DNA from: Massilia sp. NR 4-1
Lineage (GTDB): Bacteria; Pseudomonadota; Gammaproteobacteria; Burkholderiales; Burkholderiaceae_D
Length of the DNA: 64,000 nucleotides
Assembly: GCF_001191005.1 (NCBI RefSeq)
Contig: NZ_CP012201.1
Span: forward strand, 992,001-1,056,000
Direction: 5' to 3'
Part shown: positions 49,049 through 58,663 of the stretch, one piece after another
Position numbering within the stretch: position 1 is the first letter of the stretch
Layout: every line of letters begins with the position of its first letter
The notes under the pieces: model-generated
What the model saw: the letters and a program-made list of their open reading frames with translations, nothing else
What the model was told of the DNA's origin: nothing
The model's database searches: none
Program-made: the position numbers and the translations under genes

Positions 49049-50989
49049 ATGGCAAAGAATTCAGAAATTGGCGCCGCCCCGCAGGACCAGCCGGCCGCTG
49101 CCGCCGCCAGCGACGGCGCGCGCAGCGTCAAGCCACGCAAGGCGCAATACCTGGTCGCATCGCGCAGCCTGCCGGCCCTCCAGACCCTGGGCCTGCAGCC
49201 TTTTTCCTTCAATGTGGTCGAAGAGGCGCTGCGCGCCGCCCCCGATATCGACGTGGTCGATACGCTGGGGCCGAAAACGGCCATCGGCGCGTTTGCCGAT
49301 GGCCTGGGCACCAGTCCGACCGTGCTGGTGACCAGGATGAGCGACCAGAAAGCGTTTGCCCTGCACCAGCAGGCGCAGGGCCGTCTGATCGTCGAACCGG
49401 ACCAGCATCTGAGTCTGCATGAACCGGCTTTCCAGGGGCCGTACCTGGTGACGGGCGTGACGCCGAGCGGCGGCGCGGTGCTGTCCACCACGATTATCGT
49501 GGTCGATCCGAATAACCAGCCGGTGGCCGGCGCCGACGTGTCGCTGTACGGCAGCCTGCTGCCGGCGAGCGGCACGACCGATGCGCGCGGCCAGGTGGTG
49601 CTCAGCCTTTTCGGCGAAACGCCGGATTCGCTCCGCGGCCTGTATGTGAAGCCGAAAAGCGATTACTGGAGCTTCTACCAGCAAAATCCCGACATCAGCA
49701 CCAGCAACGCGAATGTGGTCCTGGTGCAGCCGCTGTCCGCCTGGCCGCAGCTGTCCAACTTCCCGCAACGCCAGGTGCTGGGCTGGGGACAGAAGGCCAT
49801 GCGCCTCGACCAGTTGCCCGACCAGTACCGCGGCCAGGGCATCAAGGTGGCCGTGATCGATTCCGGTGCGGCAGCCTTGACCCACGCCGATCTGAAGCAG
49901 ATCCGCTATGGCTTCGACATCCTGAACAAGAAGGACCATCCCGATACCTGGACCGACGACGTCATTTCCCACGGCTCGCACTGCGCCGGCGTGATCGCGG
50001 GCGCCAACAACGGCCAGGGCGTGCGCGGCTTTGCGCCTGACGCGGAAATCCATGTGTGCAAACTGTTCCCCGGCGGCCAGATCAGCCAGCTGATCGATGC
50101 GCTCGAATACTGCATCGAGAAGCAGATCGATGTGGTCAATCTCAGCCTGGGCGGGGCCGAACCGTCCGAGGCGCTGGAGCAGCAGATCCTGCGCGCCAAG
50201 CGGGCCGGCATCGCGTGCATTGTGGCGGCCGGCAATTCGGGCGGGGCGGTGCAGTATCCTGCCTCCTCGCCCAATGTGCTGGCGGTCGCCGCCATCGGCA
50301 AGCTGGGCGAATTCCCCTCCGACAGCGGCCATTCCCAGACCATCAGCAAGTTCGTCGATGCGGATGGCCATTTCGCCGCCAAATTCAGCTGCTTCGGTCC
50401 CGAAGTCGCGGTGTGCGCGCCGGGTGTTGCCATCACGTCCTCGGTGCCGGGCAATAATTATGCGGTATGGGACGGCACCTCGATGGCGGCGCCCCACATC
50501 ACCGGCCTGGCGGCACTGGTGCTGGCCCACCATCCGGATTTCCAGGGCGCCTATAAGAGCCGTGGCCCGGAGCGTGTGGAGCGCCTGTTCCAGATCATCA
50601 AGTCCGCCAGCCGCCGCCTGTATCTGGGCGATGCCGGACGCACCGGTTTTGGCCTGCCCGATACCCTGTTCGCCCTCGGCCTGCAAACGCCGGCCGGGAC
50701 CGGCCAGACTCTGGCCGCGCCAGCTGCGGGCGCGCGTGTCCAGGCTCCGGTGGCGCAGCCGCAGGTGACGGCAGAACAGGTCTTCGCCAGCCAGGCCTGG
50801 AATCCGCTGCTGGCGCCATTGGGCGGACAACTGGGAGGACTGGTGGGCGGGCAATTCGGCGGAAGGGGGCAGCTGGGACAAATCGGACGGCCAAGCGGAT
50901 TGGGCGGCCTGGACCCGTCCTATGCCTTGTACCTCAATACGCTGCTGGCGCAATCCCAGTTTGGCGGGAACCCTGGCTTGTTCAACTGA
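49049..50989 (+). CDS. Subtilisin-family serine protease (S8) with repeat-like tail
   Basis: This 646-residue protein has the S8 triad Asp271 (VAVIDSGA), His308 (SHGSHCAG) and Ser478 (GTSMAAPH). An I9-like segment lies at 30-125 and a beta-sandwich domain (TTIIVVDPNNQPVAGADVSLYG) at 145-225. No signal peptide is seen. The last 60 residues (LLAPLGGQLGGLVGGQFGGRGQ...DPSYALYLNTLLAQ) copy the style of the LAPQGFFG repeat units encoded upstream, including the DP-x-YA ending. It shares architecture with the subtilase of the NRPS operon. The ATG at 49049 follows AAAGGAC. A strong terminator ends the unit. Confidence 0.92.
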   Translation: MAKNSEIGAAPQDQPAAAAASDGARSVKPRKAQYLVASRSLPALQTLGLQPFSFNVVEEALRAAPDIDVVDTLGPKTAIGAFADGLGTSPTVLVTRMSDQKAFALHQQAQGRLIVEPDQHLSLHEPAFQGPYLVTGVTPSGGAVLSTTIIVVDPNNQPVAGADVSLYGSLLPASGTTDARGQVVLSLFGETPDSLRGLYVKPKSDYWSFYQQNPDISTSNANVVLVQPLSAWPQLSNFPQRQVLGWGQKAMRLDQLPDQYRGQGIKVAVIDSGAAALTHADLKQIRYGFDILNKKDHPDTWTDDVISHGSHCAGVIAGANNGQGVRGFAPDAEIHVCKLFPGGQISQLIDALEYCIEKQIDVVNLSLGGAEPSEALEQQILRAKRAGIACIVAAGNSGGAVQYPASSPNVLAVAAIGKLGEFPSDSGHSQTISKFVDADGHFAAKFSCFGPEVAVCAPGVAITSSVPGNNYAVWDGTSMAAPHITGLAALVLAHHPDFQGAYKSRGPERVERLFQIIKSASRRLYLGDAGRTGFGLPDTLFALGLQTPAGTGQTLAAPAAGARVQAPVAQPQVTAEQVFASQAWNPLLAPLGGQLGGLVGGQFGGRGQLGQIGRPSGLGGLDPSYALYLNTLLAQSQFGGNPGLFN

Positions 50990-51008
50990 TGACGCTTTCC
51001 ATCGGAGG

Positions 51009-51035
51009 CGGGACGGCATGCCGTCCCGTTTTTTT
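51009..51035 (+). terminator. Rho-independent terminator after the subtilase
   Basis: The palindrome CGGGACGGCATGCCGTCCCG (51009-51028) is followed by seven T. It closes the repeat-protein/subtilase transcription unit. Confidence 0.93.
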
Positions 51036-51107
51036 ATTGGCGCCGTCAGCGTGGAGCGGCTGGCCGTATCGCATCCACTGAAAGCTTCGCACCGGCGGCG
51101 GATAGGC

Positions 51108-52544
51108 TCAGGATTCGACAGCCTCCGCCTGCCGCTCCGGCATGGCCTGCGGCCTTTGCGCTGCGGGTGCGAAAATCATGTCGAGGGCCAGCGCCTTGAC
51201 CGCTTCCGCCGCGATGATGCCGGCGGGCAGGGCGTCTGGATGGTCGGCGACGATGAGCGCACCATCATCGGGATCGTCGGGCGGGCGGCCGTGCGAGCCT
51301 TTGACCAGCGTTGCATCGAGGCCGATCACATCCATCAGCGCGCGCAGCCCCAGCTTGCGCTGCAAGAGGCGGTGCAGCACCGTCAGTTTGGGATAGGGCA
51401 GTTGGCGGTCGAAGAACAATTCGGCCGGATCGTAACCGGGCTTGCGGTGGATATCGACGGTGCGCGCGAAGTCGGGCGCGCGGCGGTCGTCCAGCCAGTA
51501 GTAGTAGCTGAACCAGGAACGCGCATCGGCCAGCACCACCAGTTCGCCGGAACGCGCGTGGTCCAGTCCCAGCCTGGCGCGCTGGGGACCGCGCAGCACG
51601 GCCTCCACGCCCGGCACGGCGGCCAGCAGGCGCTGTACGGCGTCGATGCGCGCGGCATCGGCCACATACACATGGGCGATCTGATGGTCGGCCACGGCAA
51701 AGGCATCCGAGGCGATCGGGTCCAGCAGTTCGCCGCCATCCTCGGTGCGCACCGCCAGCAGGCCGGCTGCGCGCAAATGGCGGTTCAGGTGCACCGGCCG
51801 GTCGGCGGCCGTGATGCCGTATTCCGACAGCAGCAGCACGCGCCTGCCGGCAGCTTCGGCATGCGCAATCAGCTCGCCCGCCACGCGGTCGATCTCGGCC
51901 AGCGAGCGGCGCACGGCCGGATGGCTGGGATCGGGGCCGTGGCGCTGCAGATCGTAATCGAGGTGCGGCAGATAGACCAGGCTCAGGGTCGGATCGTATG
52001 TGCGCAGGGCGAGGCGGGCCGCGCCGGCGATCCAGCGGCTGGAGGCGATCGAGGTGGCCGGTCCCCAAAACTGGAACAGGGGGAAGGGGCCAAGCTCCCA
52101 TTGCAGTTCGTCGCGCCAGGCGGCCGGCTTGGTGTAGCAGTCGGGCAGCTTCTGGCCATCGGCCTTGTAGATGGGGCGCGGCGTGAGCCCGACGTCATGG
52201 CTGGCCGCCATGTTGTACCACCAGCACAGATTGGCGCAGCTGAAGCGCGGGTCGCGTTGCTTGCCGGCGTCCCAGATCTTCTCGCCCGCCACCAGGCGGT
52301 TGGACTGGCGCCAGAATCCGATTTCGGCAGTGTCGCGGAAATACCAGCCGTTGCCGACGATGCCGTGCTGCTGCGGCGTGCTGCCGGTCAGCAGATTGGA
52401 CTGCACGGTGCAGGTCAATCCTGGCGCGGCACTGCTCATATGGCGCAGTGCGCCGCGCGCGGCAAAGGCGCTCAGACGCGGGGTGTATGGCCCCAGCAGG
52501 CGCGGCGTCAATCCAACGATATTCAGGATCAGCAAGGGCTGCAT
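51108..52544 (-). CDS. eboF: EboF-like alkaline phosphatase/nucleotide pyrophosphatase family protein
   Basis: This 478-residue protein of the alkaline phosphatase superfamily begins MQPLLILNIVGLTPRLLGPYTPRLSAFAARG. The nucleophile region is PGLTCTVQSNLLTGSTPQQHGIVGNGWYFRD, followed by metal ligands in YLPHLDYDLQRHGPD, LLSEYGI and the late GSHGRP. This is the pattern of the EboF member of ebo clusters. It has no signal peptide. It lies divergent from the rest of the ebo locus; the start was chosen at MQPLL since the upstream in-frame part overlaps the intergenic region. Confidence 0.87.
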   Translation of the reverse strand: MQPLLILNIVGLTPRLLGPYTPRLSAFAARGALRHMSSAAPGLTCTVQSNLLTGSTPQQHGIVGNGWYFRDTAEIGFWRQSNRLVAGEKIWDAGKQRDPRFSCANLCWWYNMAASHDVGLTPRPIYKADGQKLPDCYTKPAAWRDELQWELGPFPLFQFWGPATSIASSRWIAGAARLALRTYDPTLSLVYLPHLDYDLQRHGPDPSHPAVRRSLAEIDRVAGELIAHAEAAGRRVLLLSEYGITAADRPVHLNRHLRAAGLLAVRTEDGGELLDPIASDAFAVADHQIAHVYVADAARIDAVQRLLAAVPGVEAVLRGPQRARLGLDHARSGELVVLADARSWFSYYYWLDDRRAPDFARTVDIHRKPGYDPAELFFDRQLPYPKLTVLHRLLQRKLGLRALMDVIGLDATLVKGSHGRPPDDPDDGALIVADHPDALPAGIIAAEAVKALALDMIFAPAAQRPQAMPERQAEAVES

Positions 52545-52747
52545 GGGGACTCCCGAAATTCCGCAATGGGCAGCCAGCATAACGGAGTTTGGCCCGCCTG
52601 GATCGCTGGTTGTGGCAATAATGCTGAAAATTTCAGTTGTGATAATTGGAGAATATTTTTCGATGCGCGCGGCGTATAGTCGGGCGCTGGCAGTCGTACA
52701 TGCCCAAACCGGAATTCGTCGAGAACCTTTTGGAAGAGAGGGGCGAT

Positions 52748-53758
52748 ATGAAATCTGCGTGTCCTGGCTGTTTAGACTTTGGTCCGGTGAAGCCCTTGCT
52801 GGGCCTGGCGGCCACCTTGCTGGCGGCTTGCACCGTCCCCGGAAATCCGCCACCGGGACCGCGCGATGACGCGGCCGAGCGCCACTACTACAACACCGGT
52901 GGCGTGCATAATAATAAGGACTGCGGCCCGCCGAACAACTGCATCGCGCCGCGCAAGCCCAGCGATCCCACCGATCCCGCCTTCCCGCAATGGTGGAGCA
53001 GCGAATGGACCATGTACCGGGTCTTCCGCAACGAGGATAAATTCCCGCCGCCTTACAGTTCGCCGCCCGCCGGCCTGACGCCCGCCGATTACGAGGTGTC
53101 CTACGGCGCCAGCTATTACGACGACAGCTACGTTCCGGCCGACGGCGACGGTCGCGGCGCCATGATGGAGTACTACGATAAGCGCTGCCTGCCGATCTTC
53201 CCGATGAAGAACGATTTCAGCTGTTCCTTCGTATCGCTCGGGAACAAGGCCTACTTCCTGCGCTATTCCGACCGGCCGCCCGGCACGCCGGCCTGCTGCC
53301 AGTTCTCGCTGATGAACCATCCGCCACGGCGCGATTTCATCAAGCATCTGCCATACGATCCGGCGCGCAGCATGCATCTGGGCGGCACCATCCAGGCGTA
53401 TGCCCAGTATATGGGCGGCCCTTTGTTCGGCTACGCCTTCGAGAAGACGGCGAAGCCGGACAGCTACGATCCCTCGGCCGCGCCTTACCGCCACCCGCAA
53501 TCCTTCTTCTTCTCCGGCGATCCCGGTTCGCCGCCCGATGCGCCCATCGTCAGCCAGAACTACCGCAACTTCCGCATGCAAAAGCCCGATCCCGCCAAGA
53601 CCTGGGCGCAGGTGCCGGAGATGTGCACCCCGCGTCCCGAATGGTGCTGCCTGTTCACCGGCGATTGCCCGGAACGGGAGACGGAACCCAGCTTGCGTGC
53701 CACGCGGCCCGGCTCCCAATGGAATAAATTGGGCAAGCCTGGGGAGGGCGCCAAATGA
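52748..53758 (+). CDS. Lipoprotein of unknown function heading the VioB-like/ebo operon
   Basis: This 336-residue protein has a lipoprotein signal (MKSACPGCLDFGPVKPLLGLAATLLAAC, lipobox LAAC). The mature part is Pro-, Tyr- and Asp-rich with about ten cysteines, several likely in disulfides (CGPPNNC, KRCLPIF, CCQFSL, CTPRPEWCCLFTGDC). No family is recognised. Its stop overlaps the start of the first VioB-like gene (ATGA), so it belongs to the operon and may be the envelope component of this system. Confidence 0.8.
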   Translation: MKSACPGCLDFGPVKPLLGLAATLLAACTVPGNPPPGPRDDAAERHYYNTGGVHNNKDCGPPNNCIAPRKPSDPTDPAFPQWWSSEWTMYRVFRNEDKFPPPYSSPPAGLTPADYEVSYGASYYDDSYVPADGDGRGAMMEYYDKRCLPIFPMKNDFSCSFVSLGNKAYFLRYSDRPPGTPACCQFSLMNHPPRRDFIKHLPYDPARSMHLGGTIQAYAQYMGGPLFGYAFEKTAKPDSYDPSAAPYRHPQSFFFSGDPGSPPDAPIVSQNYRNFRMQKPDPAKTWAQVPEMCTPRPEWCCLFTGDCPERETEPSLRATRPGSQWNKLGKPGEGAK

Positions 53759-55659
53759 GCTATCTTGACCAGCCGCGCCTGAATTTCTCGGGCATGTTCC
53801 AGGCCGATGTCTCCACTATCAACAACGACGTCACCAATTACAACAACGCCACCTTCACGCCGGAGAAGCAGAAGCTGAGCAAGGATAGCTGGAATCCCGA
53901 AGGCACCGGCAACTTCCGCCTGATCGACTGCCAGATCACGGGCGGCGTATTGGACGGCAAGCTGCTCAGCTCAGCGCAGGACGATCCCGCCATCGGCATG
54001 CTGCTGGAGAATGCGCGCGAACGCGTGTACGGCAAGCTGGTCGACCTCGACCCGCAGCAGCAGATGGTGTCGGCCATCTGGGGCATGCAGTTGCGCCTGA
54101 GCGATGGCGCCGGGGCCAATCTCTTCGTCGGCGATTACGAGCCGGCCGCCTTCATCAATCTGTGGAAGCGGCAGCAGCACGAAAGCGCCTTCCATGACCA
54201 GACCCTGGCCGCCATTTACCAGTCGGTGCTGAGCCAGGTGGCCTGGAAATGCGACCATGGCTCGCCGCTGCTGGCGGCCCTGCATGCCGCTTCCGAGCAG
54301 GGCTGGCTGTCGATCAATATGAACCTGTATGGCTATGGGCGCGACCCCAGCATTCCGCGCTATACCCTGGGCCATGTGGTGGGCAGCATCGGTCCCTGGC
54401 GCCAGGGCAGTCCCAAGCACTTCGTGCCGGGGCGGCAGATGATTCCGGCCTTCAGCAATGTGATGACGCCGGCGCATGGCGTGTCCTTCTTCACCTGCCT
54501 GGTACAGGAACAGCGGCAGCGCGTCAGCGCCGATTTTGGCAACTGCCTGCCCATCGAAGGGGCCGATGGCGGTTTCGAAAACCTGGGCCGTCTGCTGCTG
54601 GCGGTGGACCGCAGCAACCCCGATGGAGCACTGGAGACGGTGAGCGCGGCTTCGGTCGCGATCCTGGGCGAGGTGGGCTACCAGAACGGCAATGCGCGCG
54701 CGCAGCAGGATTGGTATGTGCGCACCGCCGGCATCGAGGACTTCGATTACAGCCAGCTCGATCCCTGGATCGCGCAGAATATCGGAAGCCGCCCCTTGCT
54801 GCTGCTGACTCCTGCTGCCGGCAGCGGCGAGGCGCCGTCCAGCTACCGGGTGCTGGTGCAGGAATCCTTCGGCGGCCTGTATGCGCGCGCCGACAGCATC
54901 GTCTACCGCTTGAATCCGGACGAAACCGTGGCCGCCGAAATGTACGCCACGCGCTATGGCCAGCCGCTTGCCACCACCCTGGTGTTTGGCACCCAGCTTG
55001 GCCTGATGGCGAGTTCCCAACCGCCCACCATCAATACCGGCAAGCTCGATTACCCCGAGCAGCTGAACACCGACGCCGGCGGCCGCGCCCAGTTGCGCAT
55101 CCATGCGCCGGCGGCCGGGCCCGGTAATCCGCGCGGCTATATCGATGGCCAGCTGTACGGCATCGGCTGGCAGATGCCGGCCCAGCCCAAGGGCAGCCCG
55201 CAGAATATCTGGAACTTCATCAGCCTGCTGGCCTACGACCGCGTGGCGGCGCCGGCGGTGCCGGCCTGGTATCCGGATATCCAGCCCATCCTGCAGCAGT
55301 ACGCCAATCTGTATCCGATCATGAGCCGCCACCTGATCGACCTGGCCGACTACGATTCGGTGGTGGCCCATGTGCGCATCCTCGACCTGGCGTTCTCGCT
55401 GCCGCAAAGCGATCCGAATCATATGCCGGTCACGCGCGACCTGTCCGATGCCAAGCGCGCCATGATCCTGCGCTGGCTGCGCCAGCCGGGGGCGGACGGC
55501 AAGCCGCTGAAAGGCAAGGCGGCCGCGCCAAGGGCGGTTGCGCCCGCCGAGGCGGAAGCGCGGCCGGTGCTGGCGCTCGACCCGTTGCAAACGGCGGGCA
55601 AGACCGCCGTCTTCATGGCTTATCAGGCTTACCAGGCGCGCCAGGGAGGAAAACCATGA
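53755..55659 (+). CDS. VioB/RebD N-terminal-like protein, copy 1
   Basis: This 634-residue protein resembles the N-terminal half of VioB, the enzyme that couples two iminophenylpyruvate-type units in violacein synthesis. Shared features are the opening MSYLDQPRLNFSGMFQADVSTINND (VioB: MSILDFPRIHFRG...), the block ILQQYANLYPIMSRHLIDLADYD and the end HMPVTRDLSDAKRAMILRWL. In VioB this is fused to a ferritin-like half; here that half is the next gene, overlapping by ATGA. The catalytic role is therefore inferred; no amino acid oxidase (VioA-like) is in the window to supply the imine. Confidence 0.85.
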   Translation: MSYLDQPRLNFSGMFQADVSTINNDVTNYNNATFTPEKQKLSKDSWNPEGTGNFRLIDCQITGGVLDGKLLSSAQDDPAIGMLLENARERVYGKLVDLDPQQQMVSAIWGMQLRLSDGAGANLFVGDYEPAAFINLWKRQQHESAFHDQTLAAIYQSVLSQVAWKCDHGSPLLAALHAASEQGWLSINMNLYGYGRDPSIPRYTLGHVVGSIGPWRQGSPKHFVPGRQMIPAFSNVMTPAHGVSFFTCLVQEQRQRVSADFGNCLPIEGADGGFENLGRLLLAVDRSNPDGALETVSAASVAILGEVGYQNGNARAQQDWYVRTAGIEDFDYSQLDPWIAQNIGSRPLLLLTPAAGSGEAPSSYRVLVQESFGGLYARADSIVYRLNPDETVAAEMYATRYGQPLATTLVFGTQLGLMASSQPPTINTGKLDYPEQLNTDAGGRAQLRIHAPAAGPGNPRGYIDGQLYGIGWQMPAQPKGSPQNIWNFISLLAYDRVAAPAVPAWYPDIQPILQQYANLYPIMSRHLIDLADYDSVVAHVRILDLAFSLPQSDPNHMPVTRDLSDAKRAMILRWLRQPGADGKPLKGKAAAPRAVAPAEAEARPVLALDPLQTAGKTAVFMAYQAYQARQGGKP

Positions 55660-56687
55660 TCCGGCTACACCGCAACTATGTGCGCGCCGTGCGCCAGGCA
55701 CGCGCGGCCCAGGACTTGTTTGGCCCGCTGCAAAACGCCATCGAGCTGGAACACTCCACCATTCCGCCGTATTTCACGGCCACCGCCTCCCTGGTGGCGG
55801 GCAAGAACGAGGCCATTGCCGGCTTGATCCGCGCCATCACCATGCAGGAGATGCTGCATATGTGCATCGCCAGCAATATCCTGATCGCCATCGGCGGCCA
55901 GCCGCAGATCAACCGGCCAGGCTTCGTGCCGGAATATCCCGGCCCGCTGCCCATGCATATCGGCGGCCCCGATTTCACGGTCGGCATCGAGGCGTTTTCG
56001 CGCGATCTGGTCAAGCAGGTCTTCATGCAGATCGAGGAACCGGAACAGCCGATTCCCGTGCGCGAAAAGGCGGAGATCGAGCCCGAGTACGAAACCATCG
56101 GCGCTTTCTATCGCGCCTTGCAAGCCAAGATCGTGGAACTGGGCGACGGTATTTTCGAACCATCCTCGTTGCCGCGCCAGGTGGTGCAGGGCAACTGGTT
56201 CCCGCCCGACCAGCTGTTTGCCATCACGGGTGCGGACAGCGCGGTGCGCGCCATCGACATCATCGTGCTGCAAGGGGAGGGCAGCAGCAGCTCGCCCTAC
56301 GAAAGCCCGGACGTGCTGGCCCACTTCTACCGCTTCGGCGAAATCCACGCCGGCCGCGCGCTGGTGAAAACGGCAGACGGCTATGCCTATGCCGGCGCGC
56401 CCATCCCCTTCGACGACAACGGCGTCTATCCGCTGCGGCCGAACTGCAAGCTGGCCCAGTTCACGCCGGGCACGCAGGCGCATACGCGGCTGGCGCAATT
56501 CATCTACAGCTACAACAGCCTGCTGAACGCTCTGCATACCTGCTTTAACGGCCAGCCCGGGCGGCTCGACGCCGCCATTGGCCTGATGTACAGCCTGCGC
56601 ATCGAGGCCGTGGCCCTGGTGCAAACCCCTGTCGCGCCGGGCAGCGCGCAGAACGTTGGACCCAGCTTCGAATACATGCAGACCTGA
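55656..56687 (+). CDS. Ferritin-like protein related to the VioB C-terminal half, copy 1
   Basis: This 343-residue protein has the ferritin-like domain found at the C-terminus of VioB (iminophenylpyruvate dimer synthase-type). The likely metal ligands are Glu32 (AIELEHSTIPPY), Glu65 and His68 (MQEMLHMC), and the late E/H in FYRFGEIHAGRAL. It would act together with the preceding gene product as a split VioB. The 24-base gap to the next VioB-like gene contains a ribosome site AGGAG. Confidence 0.85.
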   Translation: MIRLHRNYVRAVRQARAAQDLFGPLQNAIELEHSTIPPYFTATASLVAGKNEAIAGLIRAITMQEMLHMCIASNILIAIGGQPQINRPGFVPEYPGPLPMHIGGPDFTVGIEAFSRDLVKQVFMQIEEPEQPIPVREKAEIEPEYETIGAFYRALQAKIVELGDGIFEPSSLPRQVVQGNWFPPDQLFAITGADSAVRAIDIIVLQGEGSSSSPYESPDVLAHFYRFGEIHAGRALVKTADGYAYAGAPIPFDDNGVYPLRPNCKLAQFTPGTQAHTRLAQFIYSYNSLLNALHTCFNGQPGRLDAAIGLMYSLRIEAVALVQTPVAPGSAQNVGPSFEYMQT

Positions 56688-56711
56688 GAAACATACACCC
56701 CAGGAGACCCC

Positions 56712-58622
56712 ATGAGCTACTTGCAGCCACCCAGGTTGGCCTTTTCCGGCTATTTCCAGGCAGACGTCTCGACCGTCAACAACGACCCGCGCCATTTCGA
56801 CAATATCTCCTTCGAACCCTATTTCCAGGACTTGCAGGAGAACCAGCAGGCCAATGGCTGGTGGAACCCGGTCGGCACCGGCATCTTCCGCTTCCGCGAC
56901 GCCGCCGTGCGCAGCGTGGTCGATCCATCAGGGAATCTCCAGATAGGGCAAGGCGATCCGGTGCTGAACATGTTCGTTGGGAATGCCTTCGACCGCGCTT
57001 CAGCCAAGATCGTCGACGTCGATCCAGACTGGCAGCTGGCTTCCAATCTCTACGGCCTTGGCATCACGCTGGTGGCGCCCAATGGCCAAGTGGTCCTGCG
57101 CAGCGAATACGAGGCCAACCCTTTCCGCGACCTCTGGTTCGGCCGCAGCGCCGCGCCCGGCGATTCGGGCGCTTCCGCCATGTTCCAGTCGGTGCTGACG
57201 CAGCTGGAATGGAATCTGGATGGCATCAACAGCCCCTTCCTGCAGGAGCTGTATTCCTTCAGTCAATCTGGCACGCTGTCGATCCGTCTCACAACCTACG
57301 GCTTTGGCACCAAATATGGCGAAAATGAATTCTGCTACGGTAAGCTGATCGGGGCCATCGGCCCGGTGATTGCCCAGGAGCCCCGCTCCTTCATCCTGGG
57401 GCGGCGCTTCATGCCCACTACGCGCAACCGTACTGGCGACTTGGCCAGTACCCAGAATATCGGCTGCTTTAGCGCGTTCGTGGACCAGAACAGAACCCTG
57501 CAGCTGGACTTGAGCAACGCCTTGCCGTTGGCCGATAAATACCTGATCGAGCAACTGGGGCCGATGCAGATCGTCCTGCTCAAAGACCCGCTGACGGCGC
57601 AGGATGACCTGATCGGCCCGGAGGCCTATTACGTGCTGGCTTCGCTGGATCAGACGGATTACCAGCAATGGAACCTGTCCGGCATCCAGTCGGTGCCTCT
57701 GCACCAGAGCATCTACGATGTCATGAATGAGCTGCCCTTTGCGCTGCTCAGCGGCCCGAATCAGGACGGCAAGTCCGTGGTGGCGATCCGCGAAAGCTTG
57801 CTGGGGCTGGAGGTGCGTTCGGAAGACATCGTGTTCCGCCTCGATCCGAACGACAGCAATGCCAACCATGCCGACACCACCATCTACGCGGCGCGCTACG
57901 GCCAGCCGATGGCCGGCCAGCAGCTCAATTTCTGGGTCGCGGCGCCCGCCACCGATACCGACAACACCCCGGTCAGCCAGCCGCCCGGCACCACGCCCAG
58001 GGCTTTGCTGCCGGTGAATAATGTGCCAGCCTTCGCCGTCCAATTCCAGCCGGCGCTGCCCGTGACCGATGCTGCCGGCCGCGTTGCTGTCCGCCTGCAG
58101 GGGCCGGAAGTGATGGACCATCCGCGCGAATACATCGATGGCCAGCTCTACACGATTTCCTACAACTTCAGCGGCAGCGATCCGGCCTTGCAGCAGAACT
58201 TCGACAAGCTTGCCGTGCTCGTGTTCAGCACGGTGCCGGTCGTCGATAATCCGACCTGGAACGATGTGCAGCCCATCCTGCAGCAATACGCCAATCTGTA
58301 TCCGGTGATGAGCCAGGGCTTGTTCGACTTCTCGCAAAAAGACCAGGCTGACGCCAACGCCTTCATCATGCGCTTCGTGCTCGACAAGGGCATCAATGAT
58401 CCCGACCAGATGCCGGTTACGCGCGATATGTCCTCGGCCAAGCGCGCCATGCTGATCCGCTACTTCGACCAGGTGTTGGAAAGCCAGGGCCGGCCGTCAT
58501 CGCTGCTGCATATGTTCGGCAAGCGCTGCCCCACGCGCGGCGGTGCCGCCCTGCGGCCGCAGGACGGCCGCGCCGCGCCGGTGGGCACGCTGCCGGGCAA
58601 ATCGCGCGGCCCCAATCCCTGA
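56712..58622 (+). CDS. VioB/RebD N-terminal-like protein, copy 2
   Basis: This 636-residue paralogue of the gene at 53755 shares the opening MSYLQPPRLAFSGYFQADVSTVNNDPR, the block VQPILQQYANLYPVMSQGLFDF and the end DPDQMPVTRDMSSAKRAMLIRYFD. The middle has diverged strongly, so the duplication is old and the two may act on different substrates or form a heteromer. It has no signal peptide. Its partner ferritin-like gene follows after 41 bases. Confidence 0.85.
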   Translation: MSYLQPPRLAFSGYFQADVSTVNNDPRHFDNISFEPYFQDLQENQQANGWWNPVGTGIFRFRDAAVRSVVDPSGNLQIGQGDPVLNMFVGNAFDRASAKIVDVDPDWQLASNLYGLGITLVAPNGQVVLRSEYEANPFRDLWFGRSAAPGDSGASAMFQSVLTQLEWNLDGINSPFLQELYSFSQSGTLSIRLTTYGFGTKYGENEFCYGKLIGAIGPVIAQEPRSFILGRRFMPTTRNRTGDLASTQNIGCFSAFVDQNRTLQLDLSNALPLADKYLIEQLGPMQIVLLKDPLTAQDDLIGPEAYYVLASLDQTDYQQWNLSGIQSVPLHQSIYDVMNELPFALLSGPNQDGKSVVAIRESLLGLEVRSEDIVFRLDPNDSNANHADTTIYAARYGQPMAGQQLNFWVAAPATDTDNTPVSQPPGTTPRALLPVNNVPAFAVQFQPALPVTDAAGRVAVRLQGPEVMDHPREYIDGQLYTISYNFSGSDPALQQNFDKLAVLVFSTVPVVDNPTWNDVQPILQQYANLYPVMSQGLFDFSQKDQADANAFIMRFVLDKGINDPDQMPVTRDMSSAKRAMLIRYFDQVLESQGRPSSLLHMFGKRCPTRGGAALRPQDGRAAPVGTLPGKSRGPNP

Positions 58623-58663
58623 ACCCATCCAGCCTTGACCATCCAATATAGAGGAAACCTGCC

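Noticed and set aside
49061..51019. A 652-codon open frame antisense to the second subtilase
   Set aside because: The plus strand has clear S8 motifs, a ribosome site and a terminator; the antisense frame has none.
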